Below are positions 11,020-20,023 of a stretch of 64,000 bases of DNA, piece by piece. The position numbers and the translations under genes are program-made. The first letter of the stretch is position 1; each line of letters starts with the position of its first letter. The stretch spans positions 186,001-250,000 of the forward strand of contig QFXI01000021.1 in NCBI GenBank assembly GCA_003402315.1. Reading direction: 5' to 3'. The notes beneath the pieces are model-generated. The model had not been told where the DNA came from and searched no databases. It worked only from the letters and a program-made list of their open reading frames with translations. The DNA is from Candidatus Nitrotoga sp. LAW (lineage in GTDB: Bacteria; Pseudomonadota; Gammaproteobacteria; Burkholderiales; Gallionellaceae).

Positions 11020-11231
11020 CTAAATCCCCTTAATTTGAAAGATGTACAGGCAACTAAGATACATGAATTACACAAAAGAAAACAAGCACCACCCTGCAAT
11101 AGCATCTAAAAAAACAGGACACCTACCTAAATTTGGCAAAATATTAAGCATCTATACGTTAGCAATTTAGGTAAACTATTGGCCATAAATATTTCACATG
11201 TTCACAATATCAAACAGGATTAATTCGAAAA

Positions 11232-12125
11232 ATGAATATGCCAACCAACAGTACAGATGCAGTTTGCAGCAACCCAAACATTGATCTTAGACAGGCTGTT
11301 AAACAGATTGATGCACTACCCGCTATGCCAGTCATTGCGCAAAAGTTACTGGCGCTACATATAAATACCGATGAAGACGAACGGGAAATGCTAATGCTGA
11401 TCGAGCAAGACCCACAAATTTCAGCAAAAATTATCGGGCTGTCTAATTCATCAATAATTGGCGCCACTCGCAAATCAACCTCAGTAAAAGAGGCTGCGAT
11501 ATTGCTTGGCATGAACCGGGTCAAATCGGTTGCAATTAGCATCGCCATCATGTCCTTATCGACCAAAGTAGCCACAGGTAAGTTTAAGATACAAGATCTT
11601 TGGTTACACAGCTTTGGCATCGCATTTGCCATGATCGGCATCGCCCGTGCCATGCCCGCAAAGATCCGTCCTAAAGATGACCAAGTTTTTTTGGCCGGCA
11701 TACTGCACGATATAGGCTATCTTGCGCTCGCTTTCCTGGATCCAAAACGGAGTGATGATCTGCACGCCCTCTTATCAGCAGAATCTGATAGCCCTGTTCT
11801 GAGTGTAGAACGGGAAATGCTGGGAATATGCCACGACGAACTGGGCGCGGAGCTAGCGCGCCATTGGAATTTGCCGGATGAAATTATTGCCGTACTACGC
11901 TACCACCATACACCGGATGCAGTTGAGGCGGCAGCAGGACAACCAATAGTACATATGATTAATTTAGCGGAAAAATTACTGGCTTCCTTTGGAATTAGTG
12001 AACACGTCGATACCAACATCAGCGACGAAGATTGGGAAATTCTGGGAATTGATCCAAGTAAATCCGAGGAAATCAGTGTACAAGTAGCTGAACAAGCAGA
12101 ACAAGCTGCGGCAGTTTACGGATAA
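11232..12125 (+). CDS. HDOD domain protein
   Basis: A 297-residue protein made almost wholly of one HDOD domain, a catalytically degenerate HD-like output or scaffold domain seen in bacterial signalling proteins. DALPAMPVIAQKLLAL and the run IEQDPQISAKIIGLSNSS are the characteristic first helices, followed by VKEAAILLGMNRVKSVAIS and FLAGILHDIGYLAL, which retains an HD pair. No receiver or GGDEF domain is attached. The 210 bases upstream (11020-11231) carry its promoter and that of the diverging chaperone gene; I saw no clear operator there. Confidence 0.88.
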   Translation: MNMPTNSTDAVCSNPNIDLRQAVKQIDALPAMPVIAQKLLALHINTDEDEREMLMLIEQDPQISAKIIGLSNSSIIGATRKSTSVKEAAILLGMNRVKSVAISIAIMSLSTKVATGKFKIQDLWLHSFGIAFAMIGIARAMPAKIRPKDDQVFLAGILHDIGYLALAFLDPKRSDDLHALLSAESDSPVLSVEREMLGICHDELGAELARHWNLPDEIIAVLRYHHTPDAVEAAAGQPIVHMINLAEKLLASFGISEHVDTNISDEDWEILGIDPSKSEEISVQVAEQAEQAAAVYG

Positions 12126-12231
12126 AGTGTTCGACTTTTCGATACATTTAGCTTTGGCAATCTTAAAGTCAGCCCATAGCCCAACCAATCTCACACGTCT
12201 ATAATTACCGGTTTTGGTAACTAACCTCAAT

Positions 12232-13371
12232 ATGAAGTTTTCGCTGTTATTTTTCTTCGCCCTATTATCCCCTTTGCTTGCCCAAGCGCAGGTAGCCAAC
12301 CTGCCGCCCGCTCCAGTGCTGGCAGCCAAGTCATATCTGTTATATGACTTTACCAGCAATCAGATCCTGGTCGACCAAAACGGCAATGAACGCACTGAAC
12401 CAGCATCTATTACCAAATTGATGACGGCCTACCTAACCTTCAGCGCCCTCAAACTGAACAAGTTTTCGCTAGATCAGACAATAACCCCTTCAACAGAAGC
12501 ACTGCGCGCCCAAGGCGTGGAATCACGCATGTTTCTGGACAAGAATAAACCCGTGACGATTGCAGAATTACTGCGTGGCCTCATCGTACAGTCTGGTAAC
12601 GATGCCGCGCGCGTGTTGGCAACCACCATAGCTGGCAGCGAGGAAAATTTCGTTAAACTGATGAACCAAGAAGCGCAACGATTGGGCATGAACAACACGC
12701 ATTACACCAACGCCACCGGAATGCCACATCCACAGCACTATTCCAGTGCATATGACACTGCGATACTTGCCGCTGCCATAGTGCGCGATTTTCCCGAATA
12801 CTATCCAATCTATAGCTTGCGCGAATATCAGTACAATAATATTAATCAAGCCAACCGCAATCGCTTATTGTGGATGGATCCCTATGTGGATGGAATGAAA
12901 ACAGGACATACTGAAAGTGCAGGCTTCTGTTTAGTGGCTTCGGCTAAGCGCAACCAACGGCGGCTAATATCAGTAGTGCTGGGCACAACCTCTGACAACT
13001 TGCGGGCTACCGAAAGCCAGAAGCTGCTAAATTACGGCTTCCAAAATTTCGAAGCAGTGCGCCTATATAAGAAGAACGAACCGGTAGCCAACTTACATCT
13101 GTGGAAAGGCACTGAAAGCAAAGTCAAAGTGGGGTTCCGTAGTGACCTGTTTCTGTCCATCCCTACGGGACAAATGGCACAATTAAAGGCGACCATGGAA
13201 ACACAACAACCTCTTATTGCGCCACTTTCTGGTGGACAAAAAGTCGGTATGATAAAAATTTCGCTGGGCGGTAAACCCTATGCCGAGTACAAGCTGGTGG
13301 CACTGGAACCTGTACCGCTTGCCAATGTATTTTCACGCGGTTGGGACAGCATCCGCTTGCTTTTCAAATAA
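12232..13371 (+). CDS. dacA: D-alanyl-D-alanine carboxypeptidase (PBP5/6 class)
   Basis: Trims the terminal D-alanine from peptidoglycan pentapeptides in the periplasm. It is 379 residues with a signal peptide (LLFFFALLSPLLAQAQ). All three active-site motifs are present: SITK with Ser59 and Lys62, SGN at 121-123, and KTG at 223-225. A C-terminal beta domain and a likely amphipathic anchor (VFSRGWDSIRLLFK) follow. The ATG at 12232 is preferred over a TTG six codons upstream because the signal peptide begins right after it. First gene of a dacA-dat-ybeD-lipB-lipA series. Confidence 0.93.
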   Translation: MKFSLLFFFALLSPLLAQAQVANLPPAPVLAAKSYLLYDFTSNQILVDQNGNERTEPASITKLMTAYLTFSALKLNKFSLDQTITPSTEALRAQGVESRMFLDKNKPVTIAELLRGLIVQSGNDAARVLATTIAGSEENFVKLMNQEAQRLGMNNTHYTNATGMPHPQHYSSAYDTAILAAAIVRDFPEYYPIYSLREYQYNNINQANRNRLLWMDPYVDGMKTGHTESAGFCLVASAKRNQRRLISVVLGTTSDNLRATESQKLLNYGFQNFEAVRLYKKNEPVANLHLWKGTESKVKVGFRSDLFLSIPTGQMAQLKATMETQQPLIAPLSGGQKVGMIKISLGGKPYAEYKLVALEPVPLANVFSRGWDSIRLLFK

Positions 13372-13393
13372 AATCCCCTTTAAGGATCATAAA

Positions 13394-14251
13394 ATGACAA
13401 TCTATTTGAACGGGAAATTCATGCCCATTGAAGAAGCCTACATTCCCGTGCTGGACCGTGGCTTCATTTTCGGCGACGGCGTATATGAAGTTATCCCGGT
13501 GTATTCGCGCTTTGCTTTCCGTCTGGCCGAACATCTCAAGCGGCTGCAATTCAGCTTGGACGGCATACGCCTGGCAAACCCGCACAGTGACCAGGAGTGG
13601 ACTAGGCTCATCACGGAGCTGATCGGGCGCAATACGGCGGAAGACCAATATTTATATCTGCATATCACGCGCGGAGTGGCCAAACGCGATCATGCCTTCC
13701 CTAATCCTTCGGTTCAGCCGACCGTATTTATGATGAGCAACCCACTTCTCACCCCACCCACCGCGTTACTTACCAGTGGCGTGGGGGCGGTAAGCGCGCC
13801 GGATAACCGCTGGCTACGCTGCGACATCAAGGCTATCTCACTTTTACCTAATGTACTGCTACGGCAAATGGCGATAGATGCCGGCTGTGCCGAAACTATT
13901 TTGATACGTGATGATGATTTCATGACTGAAGGCGCAGCCAGCAACATTTTTTTGGTAAAAAATGGCGTCCTACTCGCACCGCCTAAAGATAATCTTATGT
14001 TGCCTGGAATCACCTATGACGTCTTACTGGAAATCGCCGCTGCCCACAATATACCTCATGAAGTTCGCAAGATTGCCAAGGACGAATTATTCAACGCCGA
14101 CGAGCTATTACTCACCTCCTCCACCAAGGAAGTTCTGGCCATTACCACATTAGACAATAAACCGGTAGGCGATGGTAAACCCGGAGCGATGTTCGCCAAA
14201 CTACATAAACATTATCAGGACTACAAGCGCGACGTGATGCGGAAGACGTAA
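13394..14251 (+). CDS. dat: D-amino acid aminotransferase (class IV, PLP)
   Basis: PLP enzyme of fold type IV, 285 residues. The N-terminus MTIYLNGKFM and VLDRGFIFGDGVYEVIPV are typical of D-alanine aminotransferases, and the Schiff-base lysine is Lys146 in RCDIKAISLLPNVL. MTEGAASNIFLV and LPGITYDVLLE are the phosphate-binding region. It likely interconverts D-alanine and D-glutamate for the cell wall, which fits its place 22 bases after the carboxypeptidase gene. A branched-chain aminotransferase activity cannot be excluded. The start at 13394 has AAGGA upstream. Confidence 0.88.
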   Translation: MTIYLNGKFMPIEEAYIPVLDRGFIFGDGVYEVIPVYSRFAFRLAEHLKRLQFSLDGIRLANPHSDQEWTRLITELIGRNTAEDQYLYLHITRGVAKRDHAFPNPSVQPTVFMMSNPLLTPPTALLTSGVGAVSAPDNRWLRCDIKAISLLPNVLLRQMAIDAGCAETILIRDDDFMTEGAASNIFLVKNGVLLAPPKDNLMLPGITYDVLLEIAAAHNIPHEVRKIAKDELFNADELLLTSSTKEVLAITTLDNKPVGDGKPGAMFAKLHKHYQDYKRDVMRKT

Positions 14252-14391
14252 AAAAGCTCGATATTCCCGTGTAGTCAGCCAACAACTTGGCAGATATCGG
14301 GGGTAATAGATTTGCTCGGACTGCAATCAAATAAATAAGCTGAATCCCTGCCTTCACGGGGACAGAAGAACCTAACCCTACCAACTTATCC

Positions 14392-14658
14392 ATGGCACTT
14401 ACTGACAGCCTTATCGAATATCCATGCAACTTCCCAATCAAGGTGTTAGGGCTGTCGCATCAAGGCTTCGCTCAAGCAGTAGCGGAAGTAGTTATGCATT
14501 ACGATCATAACTTTAACGCCGCTACCATGGAAATGCGCCCCAGTAGAGGAGCACGTTACATCGGTTTGACCTGCACCGTGCGCGCCACTTCACGCGAACA
14601 ACTTAATGCACTATATCAAGAATTGTGCGACCACCCACAAGTAGTGATGGTACTTTAG
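14392..14658 (+). CDS. ybeD: YbeD/DUF493 family protein
   Basis: A small 88-residue ACT-like fold protein. The sequence IEYPCNFPIKVLGLS at the start and TMEMRPSRGARYIGLTCTV in the middle are characteristic of the family, which nearly always lies next to lipB. Its biochemical role is not settled. It is separated by only four bases from lipB. Upstream, 14252-14391 holds a decayed palindrome (CCCTGCC...CACGGGG) but no gene. Confidence 0.88.
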   Translation: MALTDSLIEYPCNFPIKVLGLSHQGFAQAVAEVVMHYDHNFNAATMEMRPSRGARYIGLTCTVRATSREQLNALYQELCDHPQVVMVL

Positions 14659-14662
14659 TGAA

Positions 14663-15295
14663 ATGGTACCGCTGATTAAACATCTAGGTCTGGTCGAATA
14701 CCAACAAACCTGGCAAGCAATGCAACAGTTTACCGCTGCGCGTAACGCCGACACGCAAGACGAAATCTGGTTACTACATCATTTTCCCGTCTATACCCAA
14801 GGCTTGGCAGGAAAACCGGAGCATCTTTTACATGCCAGCGACATACCGGTGGTCAAAATCGACCGTGGCGGCCAAATTACCTACCATGGCCCCGGCCAGA
14901 TCGTTGCCTACCTGATGCTGAATTTACGTCGCTGGAAACTTAACGTGCGCGGGCTGGTACGGTTAATGGAACAGGCGGTGATAGATTTGCTTGCGCCATT
15001 CGGCGTAATAGCACAGGGGCGGGAGGAAGCACCGGGCGTGTATGTAGATAACGCAAAAATTGCCGCACTCGGATTAAAAATCCGCAATGGATGCTGCTAC
15101 CACGGATTGGCATTCAACGTAGATATGGATCTTGCCCCGTTCGCATACATTAACCCATGTGGCTTTGCCGGATTGCGTGTTATCCAAGCAAAAGATTTGG
15201 GTATAAGTGCTCCGCGGCCTGAACTGGAGCTGCAACTTGCACAGAATTTGATCAGATTACTACAGCAACATAAATCAGAGAAATCCACCCAATAA
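14663..15295 (+). CDS. lipB: Octanoyl-[ACP]:protein N-octanoyltransferase
   Basis: Transfers the octanoyl group from acyl carrier protein to lipoyl domains, the first step of lipoate assembly. It is 210 residues, the usual length. The family signature RGGQITYHGPGQ is at 68-79, and the catalytic pair is Lys132 (in DNAKIAALGL) and Cys166 (in INPCGFAGL). It works directly with LipA encoded 130 bases downstream. Confidence 0.95.
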   Translation: MVPLIKHLGLVEYQQTWQAMQQFTAARNADTQDEIWLLHHFPVYTQGLAGKPEHLLHASDIPVVKIDRGGQITYHGPGQIVAYLMLNLRRWKLNVRGLVRLMEQAVIDLLAPFGVIAQGREEAPGVYVDNAKIAALGLKIRNGCCYHGLAFNVDMDLAPFAYINPCGFAGLRVIQAKDLGISAPRPELELQLAQNLIRLLQQHKSEKSTQ

Positions 15296-15425
15296 TGTAT
15301 ATTTGCAGAAACAGGCTCCTGCGAATGATTAAAATTTCACATTAAACACGCTCCTAAAACAAAATAAACAACAGCTTATGTAAGAGCACGCATTGCATGC
15401 AAACGAGCTAAAAGGAAAAACCATT

Positions 15426-16364
15426 ATGACTATCACAGAAAAGCAAACTGGCGCCGCTAAAACAACACGTAATCCGATCAAAATAGTCCAGTTAGAACAA
15501 CGACTACGCAAACCAGAATGGATACGCGTTAAATCCGGTAGCGGACAAGGTTATCACGACGTCAAACGGCTGCTACGCGAACACAAATTGCATACTGTGT
15601 GCGAAGAAGCATCTTGCCCCAACATTGGCGAATGTTTCAGCAAGGGCACGGCCACTTTCATGATTCTAGGCGACCTCTGCACACGACGTTGCCCCTTCTG
15701 TGACGTAGGGCACGGCAAACCGCTGCCACCAGATGTTAACGAACCGGCACATCTGGCACAATCCATTGCGATACTCAAGCTTAAGTACGTGGTTATCACC
15801 AGTGTGGACCGCGACGATCTGCGGGATGGCGGCGCCCAGCATTTCGTCGATTGCCTGACCGCCATTCGCGCGTCTTCACCCCATACCAAGCTGGAAACGC
15901 TGGTTCCGGATTTTCGTGGCCGCTTGGAAACCGCATTGGACATTCTGGCAAATAGCCTGCCTGATGTACTTAACCACAATATGGAAACCGTGCCACGCCT
16001 CTACAAACTGGCGCGTCCCGGCGCAGACTACGCCCATTCGCTCAAATTATTAAAAGATTTCAAAACACGCTTTCCACAAGTGATAACCAAATCCGGCCTG
16101 ATGTTGGGACTAGGCGAAACAGACGATGAGGTGCTACAGGTAATGAGGGACATGCGCGCACACGATGTACAAATGCTCACGCTGGGACAATATTTGCAAC
16201 CCTCCAACAGCCATCTACCGGTGTTACGTTATGTCCACCCGGACACCTTCAAGATGTTCGAGCAGTCCGCGCTAGAAATGGGATTTTCACATGCAGCCTG
16301 CGGGCCAATGGTACGTAGCAGCTACCATGCTGATGAGCAGGCACACCAGGCTGGCGCTATATAA
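15426..16364 (+). CDS. lipA: Lipoyl synthase (radical SAM)
   Basis: Inserts two sulfurs into the protein-bound octanoyl chain. It is 312 residues with both iron-sulfur clusters intact: the auxiliary cluster cysteines 59, 64 and 70 ([12 protein letters not shown]) and the radical-SAM CxxxCxxC at 85, 89 and 92 (CTRRCPFC). The C-terminal RSSYHADEQ carries the conserved serine that ligates the auxiliary cluster. AAAGGAAA lies before the ATG at 15426; an upstream TTG in frame has no comparable site. Confidence 0.95.
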   Translation: MTITEKQTGAAKTTRNPIKIVQLEQRLRKPEWIRVKSGSGQGYHDVKRLLREHKLHTVCEEASCPNIGECFSKGTATFMILGDLCTRRCPFCDVGHGKPLPPDVNEPAHLAQSIAILKLKYVVITSVDRDDLRDGGAQHFVDCLTAIRASSPHTKLETLVPDFRGRLETALDILANSLPDVLNHNMETVPRLYKLARPGADYAHSLKLLKDFKTRFPQVITKSGLMLGLGETDDEVLQVMRDMRAHDVQMLTLGQYLQPSNSHLPVLRYVHPDTFKMFEQSALEMGFSHAACGPMVRSSYHADEQAHQAGAI

Positions 16365-16699
16365 CTCCCCTATTCAAGAAAAATTATTGGTAGTTGCGGC
16401 ACTTCCGTTCAAAACAGATTATGACGTTAGGTCATCCGAAGATGCATGGTATAGGTAAATCGTCAAACCCACCTGCCCAAACCTGAAGAAACTTAACGTG
16501 GGCGCATCATGTTATTAACGAGCATCAAGGCATAACATTAACTAAACCGGCGCGCCGCGATAGCCCATTGCCTAAATGGTTACTCTACCCACAGAGTTTC
16601 CCATAGTAAAATCGTTGCTTACTTGCCGAGCATTCGCGATTACAAGTGCACAGCGAAATCCGCTAAAATAACAGCCTGCAGAAAGCAAATAAAATTCAT
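16365..16699. other. Intergenic stretch between lipA and the DUF4254 gene
   Basis: About 335 bases with no convincing reading frame, hairpin with T-run or repeat match elsewhere in the window. It presumably holds the promoter for the DUF4254 gene; the AT-rich bases shortly before 16700 are the likeliest place, but I cannot point to convincing -35 and -10 boxes. Confidence 0.5.
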
Positions 16700-17344
16700 A
16701 TGTGTCTGATTGCCAGTCATTTTGTTATCACTTTTCACGACAATTACTTGGCTAATCCAGTTTGGCCTGTTTCTTCGGTCATACATAATACCGATGGGAC
16801 TGAGTTATGGCGGTGGATCATCAAAAATCATTGCAGCAATTGCCTGCTTTGGGCAGAGGAGGATTTGGCTCGCCGTATTAAGGTCAGCGACATGGATATC
16901 GCCATTAATAAACGCGCTATTGATCGCCACAATCAGGCCCGCAACGATGCCATTGAATGCATTGATGAACAGTTATTAATTGCCCTTAAGCTAGTGGATG
17001 TTGTCTCTGCACAAACCGATTCGCCAACCATCAAAGTAACAAAGGGTGCGCGTTTGAATAGCGAGACCGCTGGCAGCATGGTGGATAGGTTGTCAATTCT
17101 TGCACTGAAGATATGCGCCATGCGTCAGCAGACCGAGCGTATTGAAGTTGATGAAGCTCATCGTTTAGCGTGCCGTAGAAAATTGGAGCGGTTGAATGAG
17201 CAACGCAGCGACTTGGGTGCTTGCTTGGACGAGTTGCTAACTGACACACAGGCGGGCCGAGCATACTTCAAAGTTTATCGCCAGTTCAAAATGTACAACG
17301 ACCCGCAGTTAAATCCGGCGTTGGTGGCAGAAAATAAATTATGA
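16700..17344 (+). CDS. DUF4254 family protein
   Basis: A 214-residue, mostly helical cytoplasmic protein. The pattern HNTDGTELWRWIIKNHCSNCLLWAEEDLARR at the N-terminus, the ETAGSMVDRLSILALKI core and the MRQQTER segment match what I recall of DUF4254, a family of unknown biochemical role often found beside heptosyltransferase-like and TPR glycosyltransferase genes. Here it converges on such a gene, with only 46 bases between the two stops. The ATG at 16700 is the first in frame. Confidence 0.75.
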   Translation: MCLIASHFVITFHDNYLANPVWPVSSVIHNTDGTELWRWIIKNHCSNCLLWAEEDLARRIKVSDMDIAINKRAIDRHNQARNDAIECIDEQLLIALKLVDVVSAQTDSPTIKVTKGARLNSETAGSMVDRLSILALKICAMRQQTERIEVDEAHRLACRRKLERLNEQRSDLGACLDELLTDTQAGRAYFKVYRQFKMYNDPQLNPALVAENKL

Positions 17345-17390
17345 ATATTTTAATTTTTATCCAAAAACGTAATGAAATTCTCATGAGCGA

Positions 17391-19700
17391 TCACGCTGCC
17401 ATCTTGCACAACGCGTCCCGCACTCTCACCACCACCTCTTCCCAGTTGCCAATATTACATTGTCGGAATAAGCGAAGGGACGGGTACCACGGACTATCTT
17501 CCCTCTCCAGCAACCAGCGCCAGTCCGCCGCAAATGGCAATAGCACCCATGCCGGTTTGCCAATCGCCCCCGCAAGATGGGCAACCGATGTGTCGACACA
17601 AATCACGAGATCAAGATTGGCAATTAATGCCGCTGTACTGGCGAAATCTCCGATGTCTTCCGTCAAGCCGATGAAATGGAGATTGGTAAGCGGATCATTA
17701 GCTTGAGCCTCCCCAGAGCCCTTCTGCAGGTTAAAGAACACCACATTTTCTACGGTTCCAAACAAATCAAATTGACTTAGGGCTATGGAGCGATTCAGAT
17801 CGTTCTTGTTTCCAGGGCTTCCAGCCCACACCAAACCCACTTTTAATGCTGACCCTGTATCTGGCATGCGTTTCCGCCAATCTTCAACCAAGCCTTCATC
17901 CGGGAAAAGGTAAGGAGCCGCCACTGGTATTTCCACCTCAGCTGTGCGGAACCTGGGTGGCAGGCTGAGTAATGGACAGTGGAAATCGTATTGAGATAGG
18001 GGGTCGCCTCGCAAGATGATTTCGTGTATTCCTTCCACCTCTTTAAACAGGCGTTTCAGCGCAGGTTTGCATTCAAATAAGATGTGTCCCCCAAGGGAAG
18101 CCACCAGTGGCGCATATCGAATGAACTGTATAGCATCGCCAAAACCCTGTTCTGCGTGCAAAAGTATTGTTTTGCCGCGGAGGTCTTCGCCATTCCATAA
18201 CGGGCGTGTAAAACGATTTCCTTCACCAGCCAGTTCTGGCGTCTTCAGCCGCCATTCATATTCATCCCAGCCACGCAAAAAATTACCTGTTGCGAGTAAC
18301 GCCAGTGAAAGGTTCCAGTGTGCCTGAGCAAAATCGGGCCGTAAGGCAATTGCTCTTTCGTAATAAGTAACTGCTTCAGCGGGACGTCCTGTGGCTTCGA
18401 GAATCAAACCCAAGTTGTTATATGCATCCACATAGTTGGCGTTCAGGGCAATTGCTTGGCGATAACATTCAGTAGCCCGTTGATGATCCCCTATGGCTTG
18501 AAACACCAATCCTAGATTATTATGAAAATCCGGAATTGAAGGCTGAATCTGGATGGCTTGCTCAATCAATTTCAAGGCTTTTTCGTGGGAACCTGACTGA
18601 TAAGCGATGACCCCAGAATATTGCAACGCAACCGCGTTTTGCGGTTGTTCGTGCAAAATCAAGCCATACATTGTGTTGGCATGAACGATATGGCCCAACT
18701 GATGGTGCTTTAATGCGACGGACAGCATCCATTGAATGTCCTCCTCACGGGTTGCGCCACGTGGTATAGATGTCACTGCAATTTTTCCACAGCAGTTCTT
18801 GTACCGTTCACCGCTACCGCACGCACATGTCGCGTTTCGGCTTATCGTTTTTGAAGCAGGGGGGCTTGCCATTGCCGCCAATTGACTACGGGCATCCGAA
18901 TGCGCGGGATTGTTTTCAAGAATGCGTTGAAAGACCGCCTCAGCGAAACGAAACTGTCGCAGATCCCGGTAATTGATTCCAAGCCGGAAAAACTGGATAG
19001 AATTTGTAACATTGGATGGCAGGCTATGGATAAACTGTTCCACTTCATTCGGAGCAAGGGTCATCCATATGTTAAATAACCCGTGAAAGCCGAAAGGCTG
19101 GCGGGCTGGATAAGTGGTTTCGAAGGAAAATTTTTCTGCCTCGGATTCTGGCGCGAACCGCACTTGGTATTGCTCTTCCAGCAGGGGGCGATATTTGCGG
19201 CCGATCAGTTCATCTTCAGCCAACTCTTCATCGAATGGAATTGCCCTCGTGGCAAGTAACAATTTACGCGACCGCAGCGAAAATCCACCGTTACCAACTC
19301 TGAATCCATCTTTATGATGACCCCACACCGCACCGATATAGTCAAAGTTTAAAAATTCATTCGTCCATGCGTTGGGGTTAATGATGTAGCCGTCCCACTG
19401 AACAAGAAGAACAAAATCACTATCAATATAACGATGCAGTTCATGCAGTACAAACATCGAATATTCCTGCCGTGAGCGGATCGGAAGTATTTTTATTGTT
19501 TCAATATCTGGAAGGGAGAAATCTCGGTCCGTCAGGAAAAGGACGCGGTCAAAGACGCATTTTTCTTTAGATTTTTTCAATGCCTCGATGGCAAGTTCAT
19601 GATTGATGCAGTCCACGCAGCAAAGCGTGATAGTGATATCTTGTCCGATTTCCATCGCGAAGCCAGTTAATTTTGAACTTGAAGAATCAACAATTTTCAT
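17391..19700 (-). CDS. Large multidomain protein: DUF5672-like, SEC-C zinc motif, TPR repeats, GT9-like glycosyltransferase
   Basis: A 769-residue cytoplasmic protein. Residues 20-225 resemble DUF5672 (VLLVQWDGYIINPNAW, VGNGGFSLRSRKLLLA), a glycosyltransferase-like domain. A SEC-C zinc knuckle follows at about 289-305 (CACGSGERYKNCCG). Then come four or so TPR units at about 325-470 (the repeats containing NNLGLVF and NNLGLIL). The C-terminal 260 residues look like a heptosyltransferase/GT9 module (LLHAEQGFGDAIQFIRYAP, GLVWAGSPGNKND, CVDTSVAHLAGAIGKPAW). The last is usual for TPR-GT9 proteins that act on surface or protein glycans. The combination with SEC-C is unusual. The ATG at 19700 is well placed. 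Confidence 0.78.
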   Translation of the reverse strand: MKIVDSSSSKLTGFAMEIGQDITITLCCVDCINHELAIEALKKSKEKCVFDRVLFLTDRDFSLPDIETIKILPIRSRQEYSMFVLHELHRYIDSDFVLLVQWDGYIINPNAWTNEFLNFDYIGAVWGHHKDGFRVGNGGFSLRSRKLLLATRAIPFDEELAEDELIGRKYRPLLEEQYQVRFAPESEAEKFSFETTYPARQPFGFHGLFNIWMTLAPNEVEQFIHSLPSNVTNSIQFFRLGINYRDLRQFRFAEAVFQRILENNPAHSDARSQLAAMASPPASKTISRNATCACGSGERYKNCCGKIAVTSIPRGATREEDIQWMLSVALKHHQLGHIVHANTMYGLILHEQPQNAVALQYSGVIAYQSGSHEKALKLIEQAIQIQPSIPDFHNNLGLVFQAIGDHQRATECYRQAIALNANYVDAYNNLGLILEATGRPAEAVTYYERAIALRPDFAQAHWNLSLALLATGNFLRGWDEYEWRLKTPELAGEGNRFTRPLWNGEDLRGKTILLHAEQGFGDAIQFIRYAPLVASLGGHILFECKPALKRLFKEVEGIHEIILRGDPLSQYDFHCPLLSLPPRFRTAEVEIPVAAPYLFPDEGLVEDWRKRMPDTGSALKVGLVWAGSPGNKNDLNRSIALSQFDLFGTVENVVFFNLQKGSGEAQANDPLTNLHFIGLTEDIGDFASTAALIANLDLVICVDTSVAHLAGAIGKPAWVLLPFAADWRWLLEREDSPWYPSLRLFRQCNIGNWEEVVVRVRDALCKMAA

Positions 19701-19718
19701 TTGAAGTTTTGGTAGTTC

Positions 19719-19742
19719 GCGAGTTCAAGTTTGAAGTGCAAT
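19719..19742. repeat. Degenerate IS30-type terminal sequence
   Basis: The bases GAGTTCAAGTTTGAAGTGCAA closely resemble the IS30-type ends found intact at 23102 and 46371 (GGATTCAA.TTCGAAGTGCAACAG). No other part of an element is visible beside it, so it is probably a relic of an old insertion or excision next to the start of the 769-residue gene. Confidence 0.45.
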
Positions 19743-19782
19743 GCCTGATTTGAAGAATGCCTGACTGGGTGTTTTGTATTCA

Positions 19783-19964
19783 AGGGCACCTCTAAAAATT
19801 CAGATTGGCGGGCATCTCCTTCGGGGATTGCCTGCTTAACCCATCTCGTCACAATACGTTGTTGCCCACAAAAAATATTTCCTTACCTATTAATTATATG
19901 CTGCGCCAACATTTTTTATTTACGCCTAGTCTTGTTTAGAACTCTTAACTTTTAGAGGTGCCCT
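19783..19964. mobile_element. Small non-coding element with terminal inverted repeats (MITE-like), complete copy
   Basis: A 182-bp AT-rich unit bounded by perfect 15-bp inverted repeats, AGGGCACCTCTAAAA at the left and its complement at the right. It encodes no protein. A second copy, truncated at its right end, lies at 22942-23101 in the same orientation. The ends resemble those of IS5-group elements, which may have supplied the transposase. I see no clear target-site duplication. Confidence 0.75.
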
Positions 19965-20023
19965 GGAATAAACCAGTCCGCAGGAAATCATGCCTGTCGG
20001 ATCAGTACATCCGTTAAAATTAT

